From Gp6-AA40 sp963741135 (GTDB taxonomy: Bacteria > Acidobacteriota > Vicinamibacteria > Vicinamibacterales > UBA2999), in contig CAVUHC010000007.1 of the NCBI GenBank assembly GCA_963741135.1, positions 496,001 to 560,000 on the forward strand: a DNA stretch of 64,000 bases. Direction: 5' to 3'. The notes below the pieces were generated by a model. It ran no database searches. It had not been told where the DNA came from and saw only the letters and a program-made list of their open reading frames with translations. A program made the position numbers and the translations under genes. Below, piece after piece: positions 1 to 10,191 of this stretch. How positions within the stretch are numbered: the stretch's first letter is position 1; the number at the start of each line of letters is the position of its first letter.

Positions 1-66
1 GCGAAGTTCGGCGTGCTGCCCGAGGATCTCAATCTCGACCTGGGACCTGTCGGGAAACTGATGTAA
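1..66 (+). CDS. 3' end of an unrecognised protein
   Basis: The first 66 bases read open in frame 1 and end in TAA, giving a 21-residue tail that ends GPVGKLM. A repeat element follows directly, the usual arrangement after genes in this window. The tail is too short to assign a family. Confidence 0.4.
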   Translation, partial: AKFGVLPEDLNLDLGPVGKLM

Positions 67-141
67 ATCCCAAAACCCAAATCCAAACTCAACAGCGCTT
101 AGCGTTGGGATTTGGAGTTTGGGTTTTGGGTTTTGGGATCT
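63..141. repeat. Inverted tandem-word element, CCCAAA/TTTGGG family
   Basis: The left arm repeats CCCAAA-type words and the right arm, after a centre of about 16 nt, repeats the reverse complement TTTGGG. Together they can fold into a long hairpin. The element separates two convergent genes. The same word family recurs at 31272-31376, 38713-38757 and 41467-41500. Confidence 0.8.
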
Positions 142-143
142 TG

Positions 144-404
144 TTACTCGTCCGTCATGTCCTCGCGGTCGTTTTCAGACGTGGCGCTGTCGGGATCTAC
201 ATCGGTAACGTCGCCCCGGTCTTCACCACGCACCGCTTCGTCATAACCGCGATTCCGCGTCGACTCGAGCCCTTCGCGTTCCATTTCCTGGTCGCTATCG
301 TTCGACGACCGTACTCGACTGTGCTCGAGATCGCTGTCCTCGTTTGCCCGTGGACGGGTGTTCTCGAGCGTTTCTTCAGATTTATGGCGGCGCTGCTCAG
401 CCAT
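144..404 (-). CDS. Small acidic hypothetical protein (86 aa)
   Basis: ATG at 404 is preceded by GGAGGT with 6 nt spacing, the strongest ribosome binding site in this part of the window, so I treat it as a gene separate from the helicase upstream even though the frame stays open into it. The predicted protein is very polar (rich in E, D, R, S, N), has no hydrophobic core and ends in a D/E-rich tail; it is probably disordered. No family recognised. It follows the lhr-like gene and may be translated with it. Its stop lies next to the CCCAAA-family repeat. Confidence 0.5.
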   Translation of the reverse strand: MAEQRRHKSEETLENTRPRANEDSDLEHSRVRSSNDSDQEMEREGLESTRNRGYDEAVRGEDRGDVTDVDPDSATSENDREDMTDE

Positions 405-408
405 GAAT

Positions 409-3400
409 CTACCTCCAGGGTCCGTGGCCGCAATGCCGATGCCAGTTGGATCGAGCGATCCGTATCCGCGGGGTCGCAGCCGTTCCGTTCGCGCCTGCAA
501 CCCCATCGCGGTCGCGGCGAATCCTTCTTCGATGAAGAGGCGTGCCGCGGGGTGTGTTGGTGCAGGCACCCCGTTAATTTCGGCGATCAGCATTCCCCGC
601 CGTCCCTCGCGGGTGGCGGCGAGATGAAGCAGCATGCGCGCGGCCTCCCGGCCGACGCGCGAACGCGACGGTTCCGATTCCGGCAGAAAAAGCAGCAGCT
701 CACGCTCGCCGCGGCGCAGATAGGCTGCCGCGTGTCCGTCGACGAGCACCGCCAGGGCGCCGGCAGCCCTCGTTGGACCTCGGCCTGATGCGGTGGGGTC
801 AGCCAGCTCCGGCCACTTCACACTCGCCCCGTACGGATTTGCCGGGTCGGTCGCGGCGACCGCCGCCGTTCGCGGCGTCTCAGGAACGTCACGCATCGAG
901 CGGAGCAGATCGAGCGCGGCAGGCATTGCGAACTGCGCAGCACCAAGACCGGCGACGAAATAGCCGCGACGGATTCTCCCGGCCTCTTCCATCGCCTTCA
1001 GCACCTGTAGACAGCCGAGAACCCGCCGGCGACAGATTCGGCCGCTACTGTTTCGCGCGTGACGATACCGTGGCGGGAGAGGAGTTGCTGGGCCATCGCG
1101 GCGCCCCACTCCGTCGCCGGACGACTTTGTGACGCGAGTCGCGCCGACCACGGGACCATCGTCCTTCGGCGCGCGGCGGCACCAGACGGCGGGAGCGGAA
1201 CGGCGCTCCGCGCGACTCGTTTCTTGGCGCTGCGCGTCTCTTCGGTCCGGGCGTAGGCGCGCAGCGGCTGCATGGTGTCGTTGGTAACGAGTCCCTGCCA
1301 GACGAGATCCCACAACGCCTCGACGGTCTCTGTCGGAAACCCGCCTCCGGTGCCGTCGTGAATCGCGCTGAAGAACGAGGCGCCGTGCTCTTGCAGGTAC
1401 TCGAGGATCTCGGCAGCACGCCCCTCGACCTCGGGTTTGGCCGCCATCGGCGGGCGAAGGCGCTGCATCTGGTCGGTCAGGTACAACGCGACGCGACCAT
1501 CGCGTTCACCGAGCGGCTCGACGCCCGATCCACACGACTTCGCCCGCGCTCATCAGCGTATCGAGCATTCCGGGTGTGTAGTCGTCGACGCGCGCCGGCA
1601 GGACTTCGCGCTTCGAGCACCGACGCCGGCACCGCCGCGCCCTGCAGCTGTTCGATCGCATCGAGCACCGCCTCGAGCCCGCGTCGGCCGCTGCCGACGC
1701 CGTGCCACGAGACGAGAAAGCGGCCCAGTGCATCGGCATCGACCGGCTCGATCTCGTGCCGCAGACGGGCAAGCGATCGCCGGCGAAGGCTCCGCAGGAC
1801 GTCGGGATCGATCCATTCGCGCTCAGTGCCACCGGGTCTGAACTCGCCCTCGATCAACTTGCCGGCACGCGGTGAGCTGGAGCACGAGCGCCGTCGCCAC
1901 GCTGACGCCCAGACCGTACCGCGCGGCGAGCTCGCGCGCCGTGAACGGTCCGTGCGACCGCGCATAGCGCAGCGCGAGATCGCCTGCGGGATCGCGAACA
2001 GGCTCGAGGAGCGACTCAGGCAGCCCTGGTGGCAGCGGAACACCGAGCGCGTCGCGATAGCGCGCCACATCTTCGACCGCGACGTACCGGCGTTCCCCGG
2101 CGATCGGCAGCGCCACCACTCGCCGGTCGTTCTCGAGCTGGTGAACGGCCGTGATCGTGTCCGGCACGACACTTCTCGCCTCGACCTCCTCCATCGTCAG
2201 ATCGCCGATTCGGAGCAGCAGATCGTGAAGGCCGTCCCTGGTTCGGACCTTGTACTTCTCGTCGAGGTGCTGCAGTTGCCGTTCGAGGGCGACGATCGCG
2301 TCGGCGTCGAGCAGTTCGCGCAGCTCTGCGTCACCCAGCAGCTCGCGCAACTGCGCCTGATCCACCGACAGCGCCTGCGCGCGGCGCTCGGCGAGCGGTG
2401 CATCGCCGTCGTAGATGTAGTTGGCGACGTAGCTGAAGAGCAGTGACGCGGCAAACGGAGAGGGAACGCGTGAATCGATCGTCGCCACTCGGAGCGTGCG
2501 CGCGCTGATCTTCTTGAGCGTCTCGACGAGCGCGGGCATGTCGAAGTGATCGCGCAGCACTTCGCGGTACGTTTCGAGCAGCGCAGGAAACGACCCGAAG
2601 CGCGAGGCGACGGCCAGCAGATCGGAGGCGCGCTTGCGCTGCTGCCACAGCGGGGTGCGCATGCCGGGCCGCCGGCGCGGCAAGCAGCAGCGCACGCGCA
2701 GCGGTCTCGCGGAATCGCGCCGCGAACAGCGACGTCGATCCCAGCTGCCGCAGCACGAGCGCCTCGACCTCGTCCATGTCGGGCATCAGCAGCGCGGGAT
2801 CCGGCGGGTTCTCGACCTCGGGAAACCGGACGACGAAGCCCTCGTCGCCCCACATCACTTCGACGTCCATGCCGGTGCGATTGCGGATGTGCGCGGTGAC
2901 GGCCATCGCCCATGGCGCGTGGATCCGGCTGCCGAGCGGCGACAGCAGGCAGACGCGCCAGTCGCCGAGCTCGTCGAGGCAGCGCTCGATGACGATCGTC
3001 CGGTCGTCGGGGACGGCGCCGGATGCGGCCTGATCGTCGAGGTAGCGAAGCAGGTTTTCGGCGGCCATGGCGTCGAGATCGTGCTGGCGCAACCAGGCGA
3101 TCGATCGCGGCCGGCCGCGGCGTGCCGCGCAGATCGCGAACCAGCTTGCCGATCGCGTAGCCCAGTTCGACGGGACGGCCCTCGCTGGTCGCCGTGCCAG
3201 AACGGCATCTTGCCCGGCTCGCCCGGCGCGGGCGACACGAGCACGCGGTCGTGCGTGATCTCCTCGATCCGCCAGGTCGACGCGCCAAGGGTGAACGTTT
3301 CACCGACCTGGGTCTCGAAGACCATCTCTTCGTCGAGCTCGCCGACGCGCACGGGTCGATCGGCGCCGGCGAGGAAGACACCGTAGAGACCGCGGTCGGG

Positions 3401-5114
3401 AATGGTGCCGGCGTTCGCGATCGCTACGCGCTTCGCGCCTTCGCGGCCGGCGATCGTGCCGCGGACGCGGTCCCACGTGATGCGCGGCCGCAGCTCGGCG
3501 AACTCGTCGGACGGGTATCGCCCGGACAGCATGTCGAGGACGCCTTCGAACATCCGCAGGCTCAGGTCCGCGTAGGGCGCCGCGCATCGGATGCGCGCGA
3601 AGAGGGCGTCGACGTCCCACGTGTCCATGGCGGCCATCGCGACGATCTGCTGCGCGAGCACGTCGAGCGGATTGCGCGGATACCGCGTGGACTCGACGAG
3701 GCCATCGTGCATGGCGCGCGCGACTGTCGGCGCAGGCGACGAGGTCGCCGCGGAATTTCGGAAAGATGATGCCTTCGCTGACCGCGCCCGCCTGATGCCC
3801 GGATCGTCCGATGCGCTGAAGGCCGCTGGCGACCGATGGCGGCGCCTCGATCTGGATGACAAGATCGATGGCGCCCATGTCGATACCGAGCTCGAGCGAC
3901 GAGGTGGCGACGAGCGCCTTGATTCGACCGGCCTTGAGGAGGTCTTCGACCTCGCTGCGCGCGGCGCGCGCGAGCGAGCCATGGTGCGAGCGCACCAGCG
4001 GCTCGCCGGCAAGCTCGTTGAGCGCTCCCGCCAGACGCTCGGCCAGGCGGCGGCTGTTGACGAAGAGCAGCGTCGAGCGGTGCGCATGAATCAGCTCGAG
4101 CAGCCGCGGATGGATGGAGCTCCAGATCGAGGCTCGACCGGTCCCTTGCGACGCCGGCCCGCTCGGCATGTCAATCGGCCGCGCCAGCTTCGCCATGTCT
4201 TCGACCGGCACCTCGATGCGGAGCTTCAGCTGCTTGCGGTCCGCCGCGTTGATGATCGGTGACCGGCGCGGTAGATCGGGCTCTTGTCATCGTCCGGCGA
4301 ATTCCTCATGCAGTTCGCTCTCGATTTCCTCGACCGCCTGCACGTCGCGCTTGCGCGATGACGATCGTTTCGTGAAGGACCGCGCCTTGCTGCATCGGCG
4401 CGCGGCTCCGCACCGCCGAGAAAGCGCGCGACCTCGTCGAGTGGACGCTGCGTGGCGGAAAGGCCGATGCGCTGCAACCCGGGGAGGGCCGGGTCGTCAG
4501 ACCCGCCCCTACCGTCCGGATCTCCTCTAGTCGCTCGAGCGACAACGCCAGGTGCGCGCCGCGCTTGCCGGGGACGAGCGCGTGAATCTCGTCGATGATG
4601 ACGGTATCGACCGAGGCCAGTCGCTCGCGCGCGTTCGACGTGAGCAGCAGGAACAGCGATTCCGGCGTGGTGATGAGGATGTCGGCCGCTTCGCGACCGA
4701 AGCGGGCGCGCTCGATCGCCGGCGTGTCGCCGGTCCGGATCGCAGATCTCCGGCACGGTGACGGGATGCCGCGTGCGCGCGCGACGTTCGGCGATGCCGG
4801 CGAGCGGCGCGCGAAGGTTGCGTTCGACGTCGACGGCGAGCGCCTTGAGCGGCGAGACGTAGAGCACGCGGCACCGCTTCTTCGCGCGGAGGCGGCGGCT
4901 CGAACATGAGGCGGTTGAGACACCAGAGAAACGCCGCGAGCGTCTTGCCGCTGCCGGTCGGCGCGAGGATGAGCGTCGACTCGCCGCGGGCGATCGCCGG
5001 CCATCCGAGCTGCTGCGGTCGGGTCGGCGCGTCGAACGCCGCGGCGAACCATTCGCGGACCGCCGGGTGGAAAAGGTCGAGGACCTCGCTGCGGCCACAC
5101 GACGATCTAATCAC
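409..5114 (-). CDS. lhr: Lhr-type DEAD/DEAH helicase (reading frame broken)
   Basis: Large superfamily 2 ATP-dependent helicase of the Lhr (large helicase-related) family, about 1,550 residues in total, the usual size. The parts are in order but spread over several frames. N-terminal residues include APTGSGKT (Walker A), then YVSPLKALAVD, the DEIHAL Walker B variant, GLSATQRPL (motif III) and the second RecA domain with LLFVNSRRLAERL, SSLELGIDMG and QRIGRSGH. Winged-helix and Lhr C-terminal domains follow, ending near MGLQAR. Start is GTG at 5114. Family members act in nucleic acid repair. The breaks look like single-base insertions, for example after GAGATC near 4740, and are more likely sequence errors than decay because the fragments remain conserved throughout. 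The stop at 409-411 assumes one more frame correction. Confidence 0.8.
4484..4513. repeat. Palindromic repeat inside lhr, GGGTC-gtca-GACCC type
   Basis: A short palindrome flanked by GGGCC/GGGGC bases lies inside the helicase gene between the DEIHAL and GLSATQRPL motifs. It reads in frame as a Gly/Thr/Arg/Pro-rich insertion. A close copy lies between rplJ and rplL at 55762-55783. Confidence 0.6.
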
Positions 5115-5143
5115 GTCCGCGTCGGACCGCTTGGTGTTCCCCG

Positions 5144-5149
5144 TATAAT
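5144..5149 (+). promoter_or_regulatory. Possible -10 box TATAAT
   Basis: A perfect TATAAT lies in the short divergent gap between the helicase start and the next plus-strand gene. No good -35 box lies 16-18 nt upstream, so this is a weak call. Confidence 0.3.
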
Positions 5150-5202
5150 GTTCAGCGCTCGTCCTCGCACACTAAACAATCTCGAACCAGGACAAGACAT
5201 GG

Positions 5203-5457
5203 GTGACGCCGGAGAAGGACTCGTCGACGCGGAATCCCGCCTCGCCGAGCGGATGGAAGAACGCGAAGAAGAAAAGCAGAAAGGCGCGCCAGGCGGGCAA
5301 GGGCACCGATCCGGAACGCGCCCGCCAGGTCGAGTCGCTGAAGCTGGCGCGGACCGAGATGCAGCGGCAGCTCGAGCTCACGACGCACCAGGCGCGCAAG
5401 CAGCAGCTGACGCAGGCGGTCGCCGAGATCGACAAGCGGATCAAGCAGCTGTCGTAG
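5203..5457 (+). CDS. Small charged coiled-coil protein, unknown
   Basis: 84-residue ORF with a Lys/Arg-rich start and a heptad-like Glu/Gln/Leu/Arg second half (ARQVESL, LTTHQARKQQL, IDKRIKQL) that should form a coiled coil. No family recognised. It lies just downstream of a TATAAT box and ends immediately before the SagB-like gene. An overlapping frame starting at ATG 5199 is also highly charged, so the N-terminus is uncertain in this indel-rich stretch. Confidence 0.5.
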   Translation: MTPEKDSSTRNPASPSGWKNAKKKSRKARQAGKGTDPERARQVESLKLARTEMQRQLELTTHQARKQQLTQAVAEIDKRIKQLS

Positions 5458-5463
5458 TCCGGG

Positions 5464-7177
5464 TTGATCGCCATCCGTTACCACGATTCGACCAAACATC
5501 ATTTCAGTCGCTTCGCGCCGTCGCTCGGGTACCTCGACTGGGCGACGCAGCCCAATCCATTTCGACGCTACGACGGCGCGCCGTGCGCGAGCTTCCGCGT
5601 GCCGCGCGCTGCGACCACCTGTGCCCTACACGGCCCTCTATGAACCGCCTTCGCAACGCTTCGGCGAGGCAAACGGTCTCGTGCCGCAGGCGATTGACGA
5701 CGGCTCGATAGGCGAGTTTCTTCGCTGCTCGATGGGGCTGTCCGCCTGGAAGCAGTACGGGCAGTCCCGCTGGGCGCTGCGCGTCAACCCGTCGAGCGGC
5801 AACCTGCATCCCGACCGAAGCATGGATCGTTCACGACGGCCGCGTGTGTCACTACGCGCCACGGCGAGCATGCACTGGAAGAACGGTGTGTGTTTGAATG
5901 CGGTCCGCGGAGCCTGACTATTTCCTGGTCGCCCTCACCTCCATCTCGTGGCGCGAGGCGTGGAAGTACGGCGAGCGCGCGTTTCGCTACTGCCAGCACG
6001 ACACCGGCCATGCGATTGGCGCGCTCCGGCTTGCCGCGGCGATGCTTGGCTGGCGGATGCAGCTGCTGCCGGCCTGGTCGGACGCGCAGATTGCCGCGCT
6101 GCTCGGCCTCGATCGCGACGCCGACTTCGAAGACGCGGAGCGCGAGGAGCCGGAGTGCATTGCTGTTGTGTGGCGACAGGCGGGATCAGGGATTCGGGGA
6201 TCGGGATCAGACGCTTCGATTCGAACCGGAAGCACTCGTTGATGCGGCGAGACGCGCCACGTGGCGTGGTCGCGCCAATCGATTGAGCTCAGACCACGTC
6301 CCATTGGCCCCTCATCGACGAGGTCACGCGGGCGACGCGTTATCCAGGGATCGGGGATCAGGGATCAGGGATCAAGAACGCGACACCCGGTGAACCTCGA
6401 ACGTCCGGATCCCCGATCCCGGATCCCCGATCCCGACAGAGTTCACCCTTGGCGCGCGACGTCATCCTCCAGCGGCGAAGCGCGCTCGCGTTCGACCCGC
6501 GCGGCGTTCTCCATCGCGACGCCTTTTTCTCGATGCTCAATCGGCTCCAGCCGGTTGGCGCCGCCGTGGGACGCCATCGACTGGTCGCCGCAGGTTCATC
6601 TCGTGCTGTTCGTCCATCGCGTGCAGGACATGACGCCCGGCATCTACGCGTACCTGCGAGACGTCAACGTGCTCGGACGAATGGAAGGCCGCGATGCGCG
6701 CGAGAATTCCTCTGGGAACCTGTCGAACCGACGAGCCAGAGTCCGCGCACCGGCGAACTCGCGCACCCCGCGAACCTGTTCTTGCTCGTCCCGATTGACG
6801 CCGGATCGCATCGCCAACCGGCTCTCCTGCGATCAGGACATTGCCGAGGACGGCTTCTTCAGCCTCGGCATGCTCGCGCGCTTCGAGGAACCACTCCGCG
6901 ACGCACGGCGAGTGGTTCTACCGCCGGTTGTTCTGGGAGTGCGGCCTGATCGGCCAGGTGCTGTATCTCGAAGCCGAAGCCGCTGGCGGCCGCGCGACCG
7001 GCATCGGCTGCTACTACGACGAGCCGGTGCACGACTTGCTCGGACTCTCGGGGCACGGCTGGCAAAGCCTGTATCACTTCTCGATGGGATTACCAGTCGA
7101 AGACAGCGCGGCTGACGAGCGAGCCTGGGTACGCATGGGAGGGCATGACGCCCGACGCCCCAGGTAGCAGGAGATGA
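5464..7177 (+). CDS. SagB/ThcOx-type double nitroreductase (reading frame broken)
   Basis: Flavin-dependent dehydrogenase of the SagB/ThcOx family, which oxidises azolines in peptide natural products in characterised cases; many family members are orphans, and no cyclodehydratase or precursor peptide is seen here. Markers in order: YHDSTKHHF and DWATQPNPFRRY at the start, GLSAWKQYG, RWALRVNPSSGNLHP, WREAWKYGERAFRYCQHDTG, then a second domain with ILQRRSA, CGQDIAEDG-like residues, WFYRRLFWE, GQVLYLEAEAAG, ATGIGCYYDEPVH and SLYHFSMG. The protein is spread over all three frames by indels. Repeats at 6183-6440 expand the linker between the two domains. Start TTG 5464 is a guess; the end is well supported (TSEPGYAWEG then stop). 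Confidence 0.7.
6183..6440. repeat. GATCAGG/CCTGATC tandem words inside the nitroreductase gene
   Basis: 6183-6210 and 6350-6385 carry GGGATC/GATCAGG words in tandem, and 6405-6440 carries the inverted form (GATCCCCGATCCC). The arms fall between the two nitroreductase domains, so the element lies inside a gene rather than between genes. The same words occur between tuf and rpmG at 52521-52600. Confidence 0.75.
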
Positions 7178-7211
7178 TCTTCTGTTCATCTCATTAGTCA
7201 GATATCGCTCG

Positions 7212-8393
7212 TCAGTCCGAATTCATTCGAGGATTGCCCGGGCGAGCTCTGTGCCGTCGGCGCCGAGGTGCGTCGGCCAGTCGGACGGTCGCGATGGCGG
7301 CGTCAGCGATCCGGCTTCCTCCAGAATCGGCATTCCACGCGGCGGCGGCATGCGCCGGCGTGGCGTGCGACCGCCACCAGGCGTGCGCTGCGTGTCCGAG
7401 CCGCTCGCGCAGCGGCAGATCCGTCGCGAGACGGCGCATCGCCAGCATCAGGGAATGTTCCTCGTCCCGCGGCTCGATCGTGACCGCGATGGGCGCTGCT
7501 GTCGCCGCCAGGCCGCGCGGCCGCCACGTCTGCGGATCCAACGCCGGCCAGTCGGCCGTCGCCTCGATCTCCATTGCCACAACGGGCTTGCCGGCCGCCA
7601 TTCCTGCCAGCGCCGGGGTGGCGGCGTCTCGAACGGCGGCCAGGTCAGAGCGACCACGGCATCGCATTCTGCGAGGATGCGCGCGGGTGAATCGCCCTTG
7701 AGTAACTCGATATCCGCGCCGGCATCGCGCGCTCGCTGAAATGCGCGCTCGACGACGTCGCGGCGGCTTCGGTCAAGAAGGCCGAATTTGGTCGATCGCG
7801 GACCTGGAAGGTCCGCGCCGCTCTTTTGAAGGTCCGCGCCGCGCTCTTTGAAGGTCCGCGCCGCGCTCTTGAAGGTCCGCGCCGCTGCCGTCTTTTGATG
7901 TGTGCGGGGCGGACCCTCTGGGTCCGCTGGAGGCAGGCGCGTAGCGCACGTGCGCTTCGGGATACTCTTCCTGAAGCGAGCGCGCGAGCGCGGCATGTGG
8001 CACGACGACGCATCGCGACGCGAACAGCGGGACACGCACCTCCGGTGGTGCCGTCGTGTCCTCGAAGCGGAATCCAGCCATGTACTCGTCGAGGCGCCCT
8101 TCTCGACTGAGCGTGGCGCCCCAACTGTTGTGCGCGACCGGGCTCTTGAGCATGACGACGCCGGCGTAGTTGAGCAGGTACGCCCACTCGAATTGATGTG
8201 CGCTGGTGTTGTCCAGCTCGTACACGCACAGGTCCCACGGCCTGTGGAAGTGACGCCAGACAAAATCGTGAGCCCCCGCTTCGACGATGACGTCTATGGC
8301 GTGCGTCGAGCGGAGCTCATCGATCAGCGCCGCCGTGTCGTCGAGCGGATCGGACGCGTCGGGTGTCGTCGGTCGGAACCAGGCGATGTTCAT
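7212..8393 (-). CDS. GT4-like glycosyltransferase (reading frame broken)
   Basis: Starts MNIAWFRPTTPD at ATG 8393 and ends at 7212. The N-terminal half has a GT-B look: hydrophobic strand, a domain with HNSWGATLSREGRL, and VVVPHAALARSL. The C-terminal half has GDSPARILAECDAVVALTWPPFETPP, a PALAGMAAGKPVVAME-like nucleotide-sugar site and EEHSLMLAMRRLATD, typical of family 4 glycosyltransferases. The donor and acceptor are unknown. An array of GGTCCGCGCCG palindromes at 7797-7930 interrupts the middle and at least two frame breaks are present. The exact family assignment is moderate. Confidence 0.6.
7797..7930. repeat. Array of GGTCCGCGCC repeats inside the glycosyltransferase gene
   Basis: Four to five tandem copies of AAGGTCCGCGCCGC with short spacers, plus GGACCTGGAAGGTCC and GGACCCTCTGGGTCC palindromes. 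On the coding strand they read as repeats of RTFK or GADLQ depending on frame. Single copies of the same palindrome lie at 12004-12028, 28408-28437 and 49535-49553. Confidence 0.8.
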
Positions 8394-8410
8394 TTGAAGC
8401 GGTGCTGCAA

Positions 8411-8438
8411 TTGACCTTTCCCCGTGGGTTTCTATAGC
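8411..8438 (+). promoter_or_regulatory. Sigma-70 type promoter of the nuo operon
   Basis: TTGACC at 8411-8416, 16 nt spacer, TATAGC at 8433-8438, about 95 nt upstream of nuoA and divergent from the glycosyltransferase. Good match to the consensus in the expected place. Confidence 0.55.
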
Positions 8439-8532
8439 ATGAACAGGTTGCGAAACTCTTCACAAGCTCGGCACGGAGCGCCGTCGTGCCCGAATCGGTT
8501 CCTCGCGTTTCCTCCAGGGTAGGGGCTCACAC

Positions 8533-8925
8533 ATGGACGGCTGGCTCGGCGTAGTCATCATGGTCGCTCTTGGCGTCGGGTTTGCCGGCATCATGATCGG
8601 CGCTTCAATCCTCCTTGGCCCGAGAAATCCCACACCCGAGAAGCTTGCGCCCTACGAATGCGGGATGCCGGCCGTCGGCGACGCCCGCGAGCGTCAGTCG
8701 GTGAAGTTCTACCTGGTGGCGATGATCTTCCTGCTGTTCGACATCGAGATCGCGTTCCTCTACCCGTGGGCGGTCGCGCTCCGCGATCTCGGGTGGCCCG
8801 GATTCTTTCAGATCGTTACCTTCTTTCTGATCCTCCTGGTCGGGTTCGTTTACGTCTGGCGCAAGGGCGTGCTCGACTGGGGATCGGCGCGCCGCACGCA
8901 GCCGGCGTCCCGCAAGGCGGCGTAG
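8533..8925 (+). CDS. nuoA: NADH-quinone oxidoreductase subunit A
   Basis: 130-residue membrane subunit of respiratory complex I. Three transmembrane helices (about residues 8-30, 63-85, 93-115) and the conserved PYECGMP and FYLVAMIFLLFDIEIAFLYPW motifs are intact. First gene of the operon; ATG follows GTAGGGG. The stop nearly touches the nuoB start. No frame break. Confidence 0.95.
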   Translation: MDGWLGVVIMVALGVGFAGIMIGASILLGPRNPTPEKLAPYECGMPAVGDARERQSVKFYLVAMIFLLFDIEIAFLYPWAVALRDLGWPGFFQIVTFFLILLVGFVYVWRKGVLDWGSARRTQPASRKAA

Positions 8926-8931
8926 GTGCCC

Positions 8932-9426
8932 ATGGACGCGCACAATCACCAGCACGGACACGAACATGGACTCGACCCGGAGCTTCCGCTCCTCACGACG
9001 ACCGTCGAGAGGCTTGTGCAGTGGGCGCGACGCTCGGCGATCTGGCCCGCGCAGTTCGGCCTTGCGTGCTGCGCGATCGAGATGATGGCGATGGCTGCCA
9101 GCCGGTACGACATCGCGCGGTTCGGCGCCGAGGTGTTCCGCGGCTCGCCGCGCCAGTCGGACCTGATGATTGTCGCCGGCCGTCTCTCGCGCAAGATGGC
9201 GCCGGCCATGCGCCGCGTCTATGACCAGATGCCCGATCCGAAGTGGGTCATCTCGATGGGCGCCTGCGCGTCGGTCGGCGGCGTGTTCGACAACTACGCG
9301 ATCGTCCAGGGCGTGGACCAGGTGGTACCGGTGGACGTGTACGTCCCGGGTTGTCCGCCGCGCCCCGAATCGCTGATCTACGGCATCGTGCAACTCCAGC
9401 AGAAGATCGCCCGATCGCGCGCATAA
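8932..9426 (+). CDS. nuoB: NADH-quinone oxidoreductase subunit B
   Basis: Carries the terminal [4Fe-4S] cluster N2 that passes electrons to quinone. Cluster ligands are visible in GLACCAIEMM, SMGACAS and PGCPPRPE. About 164 residues. The N-terminus starts MDAHNHQHGHEHG, a His-rich stretch that might bind metal or be neutral. GTG at 8926, directly after the nuoA stop, is an alternative start. Intact. Confidence 0.95.
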   Translation: MDAHNHQHGHEHGLDPELPLLTTTVERLVQWARRSAIWPAQFGLACCAIEMMAMAASRYDIARFGAEVFRGSPRQSDLMIVAGRLSRKMAPAMRRVYDQMPDPKWVISMGACASVGGVFDNYAIVQGVDQVVPVDVYVPGCPPRPESLIYGIVQLQQKIARSRA

Positions 9427-9428
9427 TC

Positions 9429-9524
9429 CAAAGTGCTCAAGGCTCATCGCCCAAGACCCAATGGCAAACGTCCTGCGCGTACTGTGTTGTGCATTGAGCT
9501 TCGTGCATTGAGCATTGAGCTTTG
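9429..9524. repeat. Inverted tandem-word element, CATTGAGC family, nuoB/nuoC spacer
   Basis: The left arm CAAAGTGCTCAAGGCTCAT and the right arm GCATTGAGCATTGAGCTTTG are imperfect reverse complements, and the right arm is a tandem of CATTGAGC. Sits in the spacer of a co-transcribed operon. Confidence 0.7.
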
Positions 9525-9532
9525 ATCCCGTG

Positions 9533-10086
9533 ATGGACGCTTCTTCGATTATCGACACGCTGACGCCGCTTGTCCCCGGCGCCTCGTACGAGGCGGGGAA
9601 GAGCGTCGACTTCGCGACCATCTACGTGCCCGCCCGCCACCTCGTCGCGACGTGCCAGGCGCTGCTCGAAGTGCCCGTCGCTGCGCTTCAACGTCCTCAT
9701 CGAGATCACCGCAGCCGATTACCTGCCGCGCGAGCCGCGGTTCGAGGTCGTCTATCACCTGCTCTCGATTCCGAACCGGCAGCGCCTGCGGCTGAAGGTG
9801 CGCGTGGCCTCCACCGAGGTTGACGGTGTCGTGCCCTACGGTCCAGAGCGTGTGGCCGGGCGCCGGCTGGCCCGAGCGCGAGGTCTGGGACATGTTCGGC
9901 ATCGTCTTCGATGGACACGGCGACCTGCGCCGGCTGCTGATGCCGGAGGACTGGGAAGGACATCCCGCGCGGAAGGACTACCCGGTGCAGATCCGGAAGG
10001 CGGCGCAGACCTACGAGCCGCTCGAGGTCAGCGAGGACGAGTTCAAGGCAAACCTCGAACGAGATCGCCTGAAGCGAGCGCACTAG
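9533..10086 (+). CDS. nuoC: NADH-quinone oxidoreductase subunit C (two frame breaks)
   Basis: Peripheral-arm subunit next to NuoD. Conserved SLRFNVLIEITAADYLPR, FEVVYHLLS and the C-terminal WPGAGWPEREVWDMFGI and DYPVQ signatures are present but in three frames. Breaks lie near 9675 and 9828; each is restored by removing one base. ATG 9533 is the likely start. Ends just before a CACGAAG-family element. Confidence 0.85.
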
Positions 10087-10094
10087 ATGTTGTC

Positions 10095-10184
10095 AAACCA
10101 CGAAGGTCGCGAAGAACACGAAGAAAGAAGCATTCAACTTCGTGCCCTTCGCGTCTTCGTGGTTGAAAAGCTCTTCGTGGTCAA
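10095..10184. repeat. Inverted tandem-word element, CACGAAG family, nuoC/nuoD spacer
   Basis: Left arm AACCACGAAGGTCGCGAAGAA-like words, right arm CTTCGCGTCTTCGTGGTT and CTTCGTGGT. It ends a few bases before the nuoD ATG at 10192. Same family at 32130-32200, 54347-54385 and 60628-60720. Confidence 0.85.
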
Positions 10185-10191
10185 GTAATCG

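Noticed and set aside
63..141. Insertion sequence or MITE
   Set aside because: No transposase, target-site duplication or fixed ends; different words share only the arrangement.
5464..7177. Peptide natural product cluster around the SagB-like enzyme
   Set aside because: No precursor peptide, YcaO or E1-like gene is visible nearby; the small ORF at 5203 lacks a leader-core layout.
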